From assembly GCA_035536995.1 (NCBI GenBank), contig DATLNB010000011.1:1-64000 (forward strand): 64,000 bases of DNA, read 5' to 3'. Both the position numbers and the translations under genes were made by a program. Positions within the stretch are counted from its first letter, which is position 1. Every line of letters starts with the position of its first letter. This DNA comes from AV80 sp035536995. GTDB lineage: Bacteria > Verrucomicrobiota > Verrucomicrobiia > Chthoniobacterales > UBA10450. Under the pieces are notes generated by a model, which was not told where the DNA came from, made no database searches, and worked only from the letters and a program-made list of their open reading frames with translations. Of the stretch, positions 16,374 through 23,891 are shown one piece after another.

Positions 16374-17783
16374 TTGCAAGTCGAACTTGAATTGGTTCGA
16401 CTGAACAACTTGAGCTCGGACAACACCCAGCCATCCCTGGCCCGGCGTCTCGGGGTATTCGACGCGACCATGATCGTGATGGGCGGGATCATTGGCGCGG
16501 GCATTTTCGTGAATCCGTCGGTCGTTGCGAAGCAGGTTCATACCCCGGCGCTGATTCTCGGCGCGTGGCTAATCGGAGGCGCGATCGCCCTTATCGGTGC
16601 CTTCGTTTACGCGGAGCTCGCGGCCCGGCTGCCGGGGGTCGGTGGTCAGTATGTCTATTTGCGCGAGGCGTATCATCCAATCGTCGCTTTCCTCTACGGC
16701 TGGACGCTTCTGCTCGTCGTTCAAACTGGCGGAATGGCCGGGGCCGCGATCATTTTCGGCCGTTATTTCCAAGAGCTCACCGGCCTCGCCATCCCGGAAC
16801 AGGCAATTGCCGCGCTCGCGCTCGGCCTCCTGACCGCGATCAACTGCTTCGGGATTCGGGCGGGAAGCAACGTGCAAAGCGCTCTCATGCTGACGAAGCT
16901 CGGCGCGATCGTGATGCTGATCGGGGTCGGCTGGATGGCGGTGGCGCCGGCAGGAGCAGCTGGCCTAACGACAAGTCCGGCTCCGGGCGGCAGCGGCGGC
17001 TGGGAGGGTCTGGCGGCGGCTATGGTTCCCGTCCTTTTCGCGTACGGAGGATGGCAGACGGCCAGCTTCGTCAGCGGCGAAATGCGCGAGCCGAGGCGGG
17101 ACTTGCCGCGCGGGCTCTTCATCGGCGTCGGTGGGGTAATCGTCGCGTATGTCCTGGTCACTTATGTTTGCCTGCGAGCCCTCGGGGCGGCTGGGCTCGC
17201 CAACACCAGCACGCCTGCCTCGGAAGTCATGCGCCAGGCCCTCGGTTCGCGCGGCGCCAAACTTATCGCCTGCGGTATCGCCATTTCCACCATCGGCTTT
17301 CTCAGCCAGAGCATCCTGACTGCGCCTCGCGTTTATTACGCGATGGCGCGGGACGGGGTCTTCTTCAAGGCGGTTGCCCGCGTGAGCGAGCGGTCGCGCG
17401 TCCCTGTGATTGCAATTGTCCTCCAAGGGATCTGGGCGGCCGTCGTCGCGCTGACGGGCAAATACGATCAGATCCTCAATTACGTCGTAACCATCGACGT
17501 TCTCTTCTTCGGATTAACCGGCGCCGCCCTCCTCGTCCTTCGTCACAAGGAGCGCGCTGTAGCCGCAGCGCTCAGTCGCCGCGCCAAGGGCGCCCAGCCA
17601 AAAGCACAAGAGCACCGGACGTTCGTCCGCGTCCCGGGCCATCCCTTCACCACGGGGTTGTTCGTCCTCGCCTGCTGGAGCCTCGCGCTCAGCACGCTCT
17701 TGCGTTTCCCAATGAATGCCGGCATTGGCGTCGCGATTCTTGGGATCGGCGCGTTGATCTATCCGCTTTGGGCGCGGAAGTAA
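16374..17783 (+). CDS. APC-superfamily amino-acid permease
   Basis: About 460 residues and roughly 12 hydrophobic segments fit the APC fold. TM1 carries the substrate-binding turn MGGIIGAGIFVNPS, and TM6 reads PVLFAYGGWQTASFVSGEMR. Between TM8 and TM9 is SQSILTAPRVYYAMARDGVF, typical of LAT-like amino-acid transporters. The first possible start is TTG at 16374; later in-frame TTG codons would shorten the N tail without affecting TM1. It probably exchanges or imports neutral amino acids across the inner membrane; the exact substrate cannot be read. It is monocistronic, with repeats on its 3' side. Confidence 0.9.
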   Translation: MQVELELVRLNNLSSDNTQPSLARRLGVFDATMIVMGGIIGAGIFVNPSVVAKQVHTPALILGAWLIGGAIALIGAFVYAELAARLPGVGGQYVYLREAYHPIVAFLYGWTLLLVVQTGGMAGAAIIFGRYFQELTGLAIPEQAIAALALGLLTAINCFGIRAGSNVQSALMLTKLGAIVMLIGVGWMAVAPAGAAGLTTSPAPGGSGGWEGLAAAMVPVLFAYGGWQTASFVSGEMREPRRDLPRGLFIGVGGVIVAYVLVTYVCLRALGAAGLANTSTPASEVMRQALGSRGAKLIACGIAISTIGFLSQSILTAPRVYYAMARDGVFFKAVARVSERSRVPVIAIVLQGIWAAVVALTGKYDQILNYVVTIDVLFFGLTGAALLVLRHKERAVAAALSRRAKGAQPKAQEHRTFVRVPGHPFTTGLFVLACWSLALSTLLRFPMNAGIGVAILGIGALIYPLWARK

Positions 17784-17923
17784 TGCCTGTCATGTTGGTC
17801 GCGGCGGCGCGGGAGAATCATCTCTGGCTATTTCTGCGCGGTGCGGAGCCCGAAAATATCAGAGATCCCTTCGCTCCGCTCAGGACGACAGTCCTTAAGG
17901 GAGCCGCTCTGTTTTCGTGTGCC

Positions 17924-18140
17924 ACCAGTGCCGGAGGCACGCCGGAATAAAGCCCGGAGTGGAGCGAAGCGGAACTCCCGGTAGCCCGCGGCCGCCCAGC
18001 GACCAGTGCCGAGACACGCTGGAATAAAGCCCGGAGTGGAGCGAAGCGGAACTCCCGGTAGCCCGCGGCCGCCCAGCGACCAGTGCCGGAGACACGCCGG
18101 AATAAAGCCCGGAGTGGAGCGAAGCGGAACTCCGGGTGAA
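17924..18140. repeat. Three tandem ~77-bp units of the CAGTGCC repeat arm
   Basis: Units start at 17924, 18002 and 18079 (periods 78 and 77). Each contains a GTGCCGGAGGCAC-type small hairpin, GGAATAAAGCCCGGAGT and GGAGCGAAGCGGAACTCC, which folds into a second hairpin. Single copies of the same arm are at 23606-23663, 23892-23950 and 23971-24033. Confidence 0.85.
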
Positions 18141-18169
18141 CCGAGAATCCGTGTTCGGAACCCCGGAAC

Positions 18170-18313
18170 GGGGTGACGGAAACCAACGCGGTATCGTGAA
18201 TCGACTGCGGTTCCGCCGCCCTTTCAGGGCTCGGACCTCTTGCATAATCGATACCCGGACTTTCGCTAGCGCTTCAGTCCGGGCTCCATTCCGTCGCGCC
18301 TCCGGCGCTGCGA
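18170..18313. repeat. Right half of the composite repeat (inverted arm)
   Basis: The segment holds GGGTGACGGAA, then GGTTCCGCCGCCCTTTCAGG, and ends in CCGGACTTTCGCTAGCGC ... TCCGGCGCTG. The reverse complement of its end aligns with the tandem arm (GCCGGAGGCGCG, GGAATAAAGCCCGGACT), so the element has inverted ends. An almost identical half lies at 23695-23848. Confidence 0.7.
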
Positions 18314-18351
18314 TGTCTCGCCCGCAGCGCCGGGATCAACATGACAGATAA

Positions 18352-18385
18352 CGAAAAGCGAAAGCGGCGGCCTCGCGGCCGCCGC
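18352..18385 (-). terminator. Intrinsic terminator of the Spy-like gene
   Basis: Read on the minus strand, a 9-bp stem GCGGCGGCC / GGCCGCCGC with a GCGA loop is followed by TTTCGCTTTTCG. It lies 28 bp after the stop of the gene at 18413. Confidence 0.8.
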
Positions 18386-18412
18386 TCCATGTTTCTGCGT
18401 GAAGCCTTGGCC

Positions 18413-18814
18413 CTAGAGCTTCTTGGCCGCTTCCATCTCCTCGTGCGCCTTGCGCATGTTTTCGTGCGCCTTTTTCATCGCATCGAATTTTTGCTGCTGC
18501 TCCGGCGTAAGAAGCGGGCGGATCTGTGCGCCGGTGCTTTCCATCAGGGCGTGCATTTTCTGCAGGGCCTCTTCATGGATCGCCTTCATCTGGGGTTTGG
18601 CCTGATCGATGATCGGCTGGACCCTTGTCTTTTGTTCGTCGGTCAACCCGAGATCTTTTACGAAATGATCGAACGGGTTCTTCATCATGTGGTGCGGCCC
18701 GGGGCCATGATGCTCATGTTTCGGACCGTGGCCCGGCTCCTTGGCATCGATATAAATGGCGCCCACCACGCTCAGCGCGGCGGCCGTTATTAGAGTAATA
18801 ATTCTTCGTGTCAT
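18413..18814 (-). CDS. Spy/CpxP-like periplasmic LTxxQ protein
   Basis: This 133-residue protein has a short signal segment (ITLITAAALSVVGAIYIDAKE), a His/Gly/Pro-rich stretch (GHGPKHEHHGPGPHHMM) that could bind metal, and an all-helical domain with two LTxxQ motifs (LTDEQKTRV, LTPEQQQKF). Relatives are periplasmic chaperones or metal-stress sensors of the Spy/CpxP/CnrX type. It is divergent from an ECF sigma operon and carries a matching ECF-type promoter, so it is a likely regulon member. Confidence 0.8.
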   Translation of the reverse strand: MTRRIITLITAAALSVVGAIYIDAKEPGHGPKHEHHGPGPHHMMKNPFDHFVKDLGLTDEQKTRVQPIIDQAKPQMKAIHEEALQKMHALMESTGAQIRPLLTPEQQQKFDAMKKAHENMRKAHEEMEAAKKL

Positions 18815-18871
18815 TGTTTGTTTGTGTTTTCTGTTTCTTGAGCGCAGTCAAAGCGCCTGTTGCAGATGAAT

Positions 18872-18898
18872 GACCGACCGGAACATCCCGCGGTTACA
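18872..18898 (-). promoter_or_regulatory. Predicted ECF promoter of the Spy-like gene
   Basis: On the minus strand TGTAACC (18892-18898) is followed after exactly 16 nt by GGTC (18872-18875). The same -35 and spacing occur on the plus strand at 18946-18972, in front of the sigma-factor gene. Confidence 0.6.
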
Positions 18899-18945
18899 AA
18901 TTTTTTCGTAATGCCTTCCGTTGAGATCGCGTCACGAAAAAATCT

Positions 18946-18972
18946 TGTAACCACCGGGCCACCACGGCTGTC
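18946..18972 (+). promoter_or_regulatory. Predicted autoregulated ECF promoter of the sigma operon
   Basis: TGTAACC (18946-18952), a 16-nt spacer and TGTC (18969-18972) lie 32 bp before the ATG at 19005. With its mirror image on the other strand it forms an imperfect inverted repeat (arms about 18892-18908 and 18935-18952), that is, two back-to-back promoters. Confidence 0.6.
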
Positions 18973-19004
18973 ATCTCCTGTGGTGTGGATTGTTCCGGTT
19001 TGAC

Positions 19005-19589
19005 ATGGGTGGCGATGACGTCTCTCGCGAGTTGCTCGCCGCGGTCCTGGAGAAGGACGAAGCTGCGGCACAAGAGCTCGTCCGCAGGCTCTATCCACTC
19101 GTGGTTAAGCTCGTCCGGGCCCATCGTCCCGCCCGCACGGCCGAGGAAGACCTTTGCCAGATGATCTTCATAAAGATCCTGCAGAAGCTCGGGCAGTATT
19201 CCGGCACGGCGCCGTTCGAACATTGGGTTTCGCGGATCGCGGTCAATACCTGCATCAACCAGATCCAGGCTGAGAAAGCGCGGCCGGAGCTGCGGGAAGC
19301 GGACCTGAGCGAAGAACAATCGGCGGTCGTTCGCAGCCTCGCCACCACGAGCGAAGAGCTGGCGCCCGAGCACGGCTTTGCTTCGCGCGACCTTGTCGAG
19401 CATCTTATGAAAGTCCTCAAACCCGCGGAGCGCCTCGTGATCGACCTCCTTTACCTGCAAGAGCGTTCGGTGAATGAAATCCGCCAGATCACGGGATGGA
19501 GCGCGGCCCTGGTGAAAGTGCGCGCGTTCCGGGCCCGGCAAAAGATGAAGCAACAATTTTTGAGACTTAGGACCGTGGAAAGAGCATGA
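19005..19589 (+). CDS. ECF-family RNA polymerase sigma factor
   Basis: Starting at ATG 19005 (MGGDDVSRELL; an upstream TTG at 18990 is possible but would add little) the protein has 194 residues. Region 2 is visible (LVRRLYPLVVKLVRAHRP, AEEDLCQMIFIKILQKLGQY, FEHWVSRIAVNTCINQ). Region 4 ends in a helix-turn-helix (LKPAERLVIDLLYLQERSVN, EIRQITGWSAALVKVRAFRA). ECF sigmas redirect RNA polymerase to stress genes and are normally held by an anti-sigma factor. The stop overlaps the next gene by 4 bp (ATGA). Confidence 0.93.
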   Translation: MGGDDVSRELLAAVLEKDEAAAQELVRRLYPLVVKLVRAHRPARTAEEDLCQMIFIKILQKLGQYSGTAPFEHWVSRIAVNTCINQIQAEKARPELREADLSEEQSAVVRSLATTSEELAPEHGFASRDLVEHLMKVLKPAERLVIDLLYLQERSVNEIRQITGWSAALVKVRAFRARQKMKQQFLRLRTVERA

Positions 19590-19897
19590 AAAACGACGAG
19601 TTACATCGCCTTCTGCGCTCCGCGGCCAAGGCACCGGAAGAACCGGTGGGCGAACCGCCTTTTGGGTTCGAGACTCGGGTCGTCGCCTCGTGGCGATCAG
19701 GCGCGGCTGAACCCGGCGACGACATCGCGGAAATCACCCGTTTCCTCCGCCGGACCGGCGCGATCGGCCTTGCCGTCGTGGTCCTGGCCGGGGCTGCCGC
19801 GTATCGCCAGTTCAGCGATGGAGCTCTGCTCGCCGGGCCCCAAACCAATGAATACGCGATCGTCGATTCAACGATCCAGACGGAGATCGGAGAATGA
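19586..19897 (+). CDS. Small single-pass membrane protein, candidate anti-sigma factor
   Basis: This 103-residue protein has a cytoplasmic N half (MKNDELHRLLRSAAKAPEEP ... FETRVVASW), one membrane segment (about 58-72, GAIGLAVVVLAGAAA) and a short outer tail. It is translationally coupled to the sigma gene and to the following Spy-like gene by 4-bp overlaps on both sides. Its position and topology match CnrY-type membrane anti-sigma factors, although no anti-sigma domain is recognisable by eye. The start of the chain recalls the short helix by which such proteins bind sigma; this is inference. Confidence 0.6.
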   Translation: MKNDELHRLLRSAAKAPEEPVGEPPFGFETRVVASWRSGAAEPGDDIAEITRFLRRTGAIGLAVVVLAGAAAYRQFSDGALLAGPQTNEYAIVDSTIQTEIGE

Positions 19898-20322
19898 ACG
19901 GCGCGCTGAAATGGAAGCTGGCGGTCGCCTTCATCATCGTCTTCGCGGCCGGAGTCGCGACCGGCGCGATGTTCGGCGCGTTTCATCTGCGTCGCCATAT
20001 CGTGCTCGGGCCACCGCATTCCGGCGACGTCGGTGACCGGATGAAAGAACATTTCCGGCGCGCCCTGGATTTGACACCGGATCAGCAAACCAAGATCCAG
20101 CCGATCCTCGAAGCAACTTCGGCCAAGCTCGAGACGATCCGCGTGGAAACGGCCGAACGCGTCCGCACAGTCATGGAAGATTCGAAACGCGAAGTCTCGC
20201 CGATGCTTTCGCCGGAACAGCAAAAGAAGCTGGAGAAACTGGAGGCGCACCATCGCAAAGTGATGTTGCACCACGGCTTCGGGCCGCATCCGAAACACCC
20301 CCACCCGCCTCCTCCGCCGTGA
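19894..20322 (+). CDS. Membrane-anchored Spy/CnrX-like periplasmic sensor
   Basis: A 142-residue protein with an N-terminal anchor (WKLAVAFIIVFAAGVATGAM) and a helical periplasmic domain carrying two LTxxQ-like motifs (LTPDQQTKI, LSPEQQKKL). It ends in a His/Pro tail (HHGFGPHPKHPHPPPPP). CnrX, Spy and zinc-resistance-associated proteins share this layout. In Cnr-type systems CnrX binds metal and releases the sigma factor from CnrY. The order sigma / membrane protein / LTxxQ protein mirrors that logic, so envelope-stress or metal sensing is the best guess. Confidence 0.75.
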   Translation: MNGALKWKLAVAFIIVFAAGVATGAMFGAFHLRRHIVLGPPHSGDVGDRMKEHFRRALDLTPDQQTKIQPILEATSAKLETIRVETAERVRTVMEDSKREVSPMLSPEQQKKLEKLEAHHRKVMLHHGFGPHPKHPHPPPPP

Positions 20323-20325
20323 CGC

Positions 20326-20470
20326 TCATGATCTCCCGAGTCGGCGAGCGAAAGAGCATGATCAGGATCAGGATCATGAACAAGAGTAAGCCAGCCCGGC
20401 GGGGCGTCTGACACAGACGCCCTACAAAAACGGCTCCGTGAAGATTGCAGGCCGTCTCTGTGAGACGGCA
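20326..20470. repeat. Hairpin-rich gap: CATGATC repeat plus two GACGGC/GGCGTC hairpins
   Basis: GCTCATGATC ... GAGCATGATCAGGATCAGGA ... TCATGAAC (20326-20382) is a relative of the element at 10464. It is followed by GGGCGTCTG-ACA-CAGACGCCC (20402-20422) and GCCGTCTC-TGT-GAGACGGC (20451-20469). They separate the sigma operon from mlaE and may terminate it. Confidence 0.55.
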
Positions 20471-20530
20471 TCTTGCACTTTCTAATCTGGAAATCATTCA
20501 AACCGCGGTGCTAACCTCAGTGCCCGCGCC

Positions 20531-21268
20531 TTGAAAAACTTTCTCCGGCTCAACGCGAGCCTGCTTTACTGGGTCTTCGTCGCGCCATTCAAAGGCCAGC
20601 TCTTCAAGATCCCGCCGATCTTTCGCCAGATGGTCTTCATTGGGGTCCGGGCCACGCCCATGGTCGCGCTGACTGCGTTCAGCATCGGAGTCACCCTGGC
20701 GATGCAGGCCGCGCATTCCCTTCAGCAACTCGGCGCGGAGATCTACGTGCCCGACCTGGTCATGGTTAGCCTCCTGCGCGAAATGGGCCCGGTCCTCATC
20801 GCTGTCATCGTCATAGGGCGGAGCGGTTCCGCCGTGGCGGCCGAGCTCGGCACGATGAAGGTCTCGGAGGAAATCGAAGCGCTCGAAGTCATGGCGATCA
20901 ATCCGATCAGCTACCTGATCGTGCCGCGCTTCATCGCGATGTTGATCATGTTGCCGGCGTTGACCGTTCTCGGCAATTACATCGGCGTGTTCGGCGGCTG
21001 GGCGGTCTGCTATTTCGCACTCGACCTGACGACCGCCGGTTTCATCATGCGCGCCCTGGAGAGCGCAAACGCCTGGGACCTGTATTCCGGTATCATCAAG
21101 AGCGTGGTTTTTGCCTGGATCATCATCACGATCGCCTGCAACGCCGGCCTCCACGTCGAGGGCGGCGCGGAAGGCGTCGGCCAGGCCACGACCGCCGCTG
21201 TGGTGCAGTCGCTCCTCGCAATGCTGGTGAGCAACGCGGTGCTCACGGCTCTGTTCTTTTTCAAATGA
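20531..21268 (+). CDS. mlaE: MlaE-family lipid ABC transporter permease
   Basis: At 245 residues with five to six hydrophobic segments it matches MlaE/YrbE. The family signature REMGPVLIAVIVIGRSGSA, followed by VAAELGTMKVSEEIEALEVM, is clear (about 84-120). MlaE is the inner-membrane permease of the Mla/MCE system that moves phospholipid between the inner and outer membranes. The start is a TTG (LKNFLRLNASL); no in-frame ATG precedes it. The operon continues with mlaF and mlaD, but a 0.5-kb inverted-repeat-bounded insertion separates mlaE from mlaF. Confidence 0.93.
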   Translation: MKNFLRLNASLLYWVFVAPFKGQLFKIPPIFRQMVFIGVRATPMVALTAFSIGVTLAMQAAHSLQQLGAEIYVPDLVMVSLLREMGPVLIAVIVIGRSGSAVAAELGTMKVSEEIEALEVMAINPISYLIVPRFIAMLIMLPALTVLGNYIGVFGGWAVCYFALDLTTAGFIMRALESANAWDLYSGIIKSVVFAWIIITIACNAGLHVEGGAEGVGQATTAAVVQSLLAMLVSNAVLTALFFFK

Positions 21269-21275
21269 GGGGCAA

Positions 21276-21801
21276 AAAATGACGAATGACGAATGACCAA
21301 TGACGAAGGAATGACGAAGGCCGGAAACGCTGGAGAGACCGAGGATCGTTTTTGGTCGGATGGCGGTGGTTCTGTCGTCCGTGAAGAACCAGAGGCGAAA
21401 CGTGTCTACGATTTGGAAGAGCGCACGGCGCGGTTCGGTGAGGCGGTGATTGATTTTGCGAAGACGATCCCGCAAAACGGGGTCACGAACCGAATCATCA
21501 CGCAACTCGTTGGCGCGGGAACTAGCGTTGGCGCCAACTATGTAGAAGCCGATGATGCTGTCTCGAAAAAGGAGTTCCTGAAAAACATCGGCACCTGCCA
21601 AAAGGAAGCGCGAGAAACAAAGCATTTCCTCCGCATGGTCGTGCGCGCCGTGCCCGAGCTTAAACCAGACGCGCGAAAACTCTGGCTTGAAGCTAAAGAG
21701 CTTCACCTAATTTTCTCTAAAATTCGGAGGAGCGGAAAGTGATTCTCGTCATTCGAGCTTCGTCATTCCTTCGTCATTGGTCATTCGTCATTCGTCATTT
21801 T
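21276..21801. mobile_element. 526-bp segment with perfect 44-bp inverted repeats carrying an IVS-type gene
   Basis: Bases 21276-21319 and 21758-21801 are exact reverse complements over 44 nt. Each arm is built of ATGACGA/ATGACCA-like short direct repeats. Between them is one gene for a four-helix-bundle protein, and both sides abut mla genes of one operon. No transposase is present, so if mobile it would move in trans or by an unknown route. As RNA the arms would form a very long stem that loops out the gene. Confidence 0.6.
21293..21742 (+). CDS. Four-helix-bundle protein (S23 / 23S rRNA intervening-sequence family)
   Basis: The protein is up to 149 residues; the ATG at 21293 lies inside the left inverted repeat, and a second in-frame ATG is at 21311. 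The domain (about 40-145) shows the family pattern: DLEERTARFGEAVIDFAKTI, ITQLVGAGTSVGANYVEAD, SKKEFLKNIGTCQKEARETK, HFLRMVV. Such proteins are encoded in rRNA intervening sequences and as stand-alone genes, and resemble Avd proteins of diversity-generating retroelements. The molecular role is unknown. Here it sits between mlaE and mlaF, so it would be co-transcribed with lipid-transport genes. Confidence 0.85.
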   Translation: MTNDEGMTKAGNAGETEDRFWSDGGGSVVREEPEAKRVYDLEERTARFGEAVIDFAKTIPQNGVTNRIITQLVGAGTSVGANYVEADDAVSKKEFLKNIGTCQKEARETKHFLRMVVRAVPELKPDARKLWLEAKELHLIFSKIRRSGK

Positions 21802-21806
21802 CCGTC

Positions 21807-22652
21807 ATGCCTAACCCGGTCGTAGAAGTCTCCAACCTCCTCCGCCGCTTCGGCGACCGGACGGTCATCGACAACCTTTCCTTCACTATTCAGCGCGGCG
21901 AGACCCTCGTGATCATGGGCGGGAGCGGTTGCGGGAAAAGCACCCTGCTCCGTCACATCATCGGAGTGATGAAGCCGAACTCAGGCTCCATAAAAATCTT
22001 CGACGATGAGATCACGAGCATGAACGACCGCGAGATCGCGAACGTTCGCCGCCGGTTTGGAATGCTCTTTCAGTCCGGCGCCCTCCTCGCTTCGCTCACG
22101 GTCGGAGAGAATGTCGCGCTCCCGCTTTTGCAACACACCGATTTTTCTCCGGCTGAAGTAGAGGAGCGGGTGAACCACAAACTCCAGCTGGTGGGGTTGA
22201 GCGGTTTTAACAATCTCAAGCCGGCCGAGATCAGCGGCGGGATGCGGAAACGGGTCGGGCTGGCCCGCGCTCTCGCCCTGGATCCGGAGCTCCTCTTCAG
22301 CGATGAGCCCACCTCGGGGCTCGACCCCATCATGACTGCGGTGGTAGATAAGCTCACCCTCGAGCTGACCCAGGGCGAAGGCATGACCGCAGTGGTCGTG
22401 ACCCACGACATGACGAGCGCGTTCCGCATCGCCACCCGCATGATTATGCTCGGACGCGGGCGAATTCTCGCTCAAGGTACTCCGGACGAAATCCGGACCC
22501 ACCCCGATCCCGAAGTGCAGCAATTCATCAATGGCGAACCCGACGGACCGATGCCCTTGAATCTCTCAAAGGACGACCACGCCGATCATCAGCACGTCAA
22601 GGCCCGCCCCCTCGTCTCGGCCCGGAAACGCTTTCATCAGAAGATGCCATGA
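21807..22652 (+). CDS. mlaF: MlaF-family ABC transporter ATPase
   Basis: From the ATG of MPNPVVEVSNLLRRFGD the protein has 281 residues; the start lies 5 nt past the right inverted repeat. All ABC ATPase motifs are present: Walker A GGSGCGKST (38-46), Q-loop Q90-region FQSGALL, signature SGGMRKRVGLARAL (143-156), Walker B LLFSDEP (162-168) and switch His in VVTHD (about 200). The FQSGALLASLTVGENVALPL stretch is characteristic of MlaF. It powers MlaE. The stop overlaps the mlaD start by 4 bp. Confidence 0.95.
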   Translation: MPNPVVEVSNLLRRFGDRTVIDNLSFTIQRGETLVIMGGSGCGKSTLLRHIIGVMKPNSGSIKIFDDEITSMNDREIANVRRRFGMLFQSGALLASLTVGENVALPLLQHTDFSPAEVEERVNHKLQLVGLSGFNNLKPAEISGGMRKRVGLARALALDPELLFSDEPTSGLDPIMTAVVDKLTLELTQGEGMTAVVVTHDMTSAFRIATRMIMLGRGRILAQGTPDEIRTHPDPEVQQFINGEPDGPMPLNLSKDDHADHQHVKARPLVSARKRFHQKMP

Positions 22653-23551
22653 AACGAAATCTGTCCGATTACGCCGTCGCGATCTCAGTCATTCTCTCCA
22701 GTGCAGTCCTTTTGGCGGCGCTCACAATCGCGCTGTCGGGCTATCGGTTGAAGAAACCAACCCGGACCTTGCAGATCGACTACGAGGACGTGACCGGGAT
22801 CAAGTTGCATTCCGAAGTCCGTTATGCCGGTGCGCCGGCCGGTCGTGTGATCGAGATGCGACACCTCAGCGGCGAACAGCGCGAGTCCTCAACGAACAAA
22901 CGAAACGCTGTCCGCGTGACCGTAAGCCTGAATGACAATGTCCCTCCGCTGCCGGCTGATATCACCGCGACCTTGAGCGCGGATACTCTGCTTGCGCCGA
23001 AGTTTGTCGCCCTGTCGGCGGGCACGCCGGGCGGGGACACCCTGGCGAACAACGCGACCATTGAAGGCCACCCGGCTTATGGGATCGAGCAGATCACCGC
23101 CGCCGCCGGACCGCTCTTCGAGAACGCGAACAAGCTGATGGATTCGCTGAGCGCGACCGTTGCCAATGTCGATACCACTGTAACCAGTGTCCGAAACGAT
23201 CTCGGCAGCTTCATGCCGAAGTTCGCGCCGCTTCTCGACGTCGCGAGGATCGACCTCGAAGAACTCCAACGCATCATCAAGGGGCTCGATGACGTCGAGA
23301 AGAATGCGAACTTGGTCTTCGAGAATGCCGGGAAGTTCATGGGAAACACCGACCGGCAGATCCAGGAACAGATGAAGGAGCTGCGGGTGATTTTGCTGAA
23401 CCTGAAAGTGGTCAGCACGCACGCAAAAGCGATCACCGAGTCGTTAGGCGAAAAGCCGAGCCGCATCATTTTTAGCGGAAAAGGAAACAAGCTCACGCCC
23501 GAGTCGGAGATTCTGAAGAGCAAGGAACCGGTCCCGGCGAAAAAGCCGTAG
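22649..23551 (+). CDS. mlaD: MlaD-type MCE substrate-binding protein
   Basis: This 300-residue protein has one N-terminal membrane anchor (about 9-30) and an MCE domain (about 39-135) with DYEDVTGIKLHSEVRYAGAP, AGRVIEMRHLSG, ATLSADTLLAPKFVALSAGT and the family's PAYGIEQI ending. A long helical C-terminal part (DTTVTSVRNDLGSFMP, LEELQRIIKGLDDVEKN, TDRQIQEQMKELRVILLNL) follows. MlaD forms the periplasmic ring that passes phospholipid to or from MlaE-MlaF. The outer-membrane parts (MlaA, MlaC) are not in the window. The gene is followed by the repeat cluster at 23605. Confidence 0.9.
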   Translation: MKRNLSDYAVAISVILSSAVLLAALTIALSGYRLKKPTRTLQIDYEDVTGIKLHSEVRYAGAPAGRVIEMRHLSGEQRESSTNKRNAVRVTVSLNDNVPPLPADITATLSADTLLAPKFVALSAGTPGGDTLANNATIEGHPAYGIEQITAAAGPLFENANKLMDSLSATVANVDTTVTSVRNDLGSFMPKFAPLLDVARIDLEELQRIIKGLDDVEKNANLVFENAGKFMGNTDRQIQEQMKELRVILLNLKVVSTHAKAITESLGEKPSRIIFSGKGNKLTPESEILKSKEPVPAKKP

Positions 23552-23604
23552 GGAGAAGTGGTAGGTGCAGTACGCGCGTCGGGATCGATGGGCGCCGGGC
23601 AGCC

Positions 23605-23850
23605 ACAGTGCCAGAGGCACGTCGGAATAAAGCGCGGAGTAAAGCGAAGCGGAACTCCGGGTTAACCGCAGAACAAGGCTCGGAACCCCAGAACGGGGTG
23701 ACGGAATTCCGGCGGCGCTCGGCATCCGTGACCGAATCGCCGGGTTCCGTCGCCCTTTCAGGGCTTTGACCGTTACACGTCAGCTACCCGGACTTTTCGC
23801 TATCGCTCCAGTCCGGGCTTTATTCCCTCGCGCCTCCGGCGCTGCGACTA
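23605..23850. repeat. Complete composite repeat with inverted ends
   Basis: The left arm (about 23606-23663) has CAGTGCCAGAGGCACG, GGAATAAAGCGCGGAGT and AACTCCGGGTTAACC. The centre has GAACCCCAGAACGGGGTGAC and GGGTTCCGTCGCCCTTTCAG. The right arm (about 23785-23848) reads CCGGACTTTTCGCTATCGC ... CTCGCGCCTCCGGCGCTG and is an inverted, diverged copy of the left arm. It matches the block at 17924-18313 in layout. No reading frame is conserved. Confidence 0.75.
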
Positions 23851-23891
23851 CGCCGCGTCAGCCTCTCCGTGCGCTACCCATTGGGGAGCCG

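Larger units (their letters stand above)
17787..18347. repeat. Outer inverted repeat enclosing a nested repeat block
   Basis: Arms CTGTCATGTTGGTC (17787-17800) and GATCAACATGACAG (18334-18347) pair at 13 of 14 positions. The region just inside (CATCTCTGGCTATTTC ... AGAGATCCCTTCGCTCC) resembles an older dispersed element. A second element of a different family (17924-18313) is embedded in it. This accounts for the ~630 bp without genes between the permease and the Spy-like gene. Confidence 0.55.

Noticed and set aside
17924..18140. CRISPR-like tandem repeats
   Set aside because: Units are ~77 bp, directly adjoining, with no unique spacers and no cas genes; they are arms of a dispersed palindromic repeat.
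21276..21801. IVS gene as a sign of a 23S rRNA gene
   Set aside because: No rRNA sequence flanks it; both sides are mla coding sequence.
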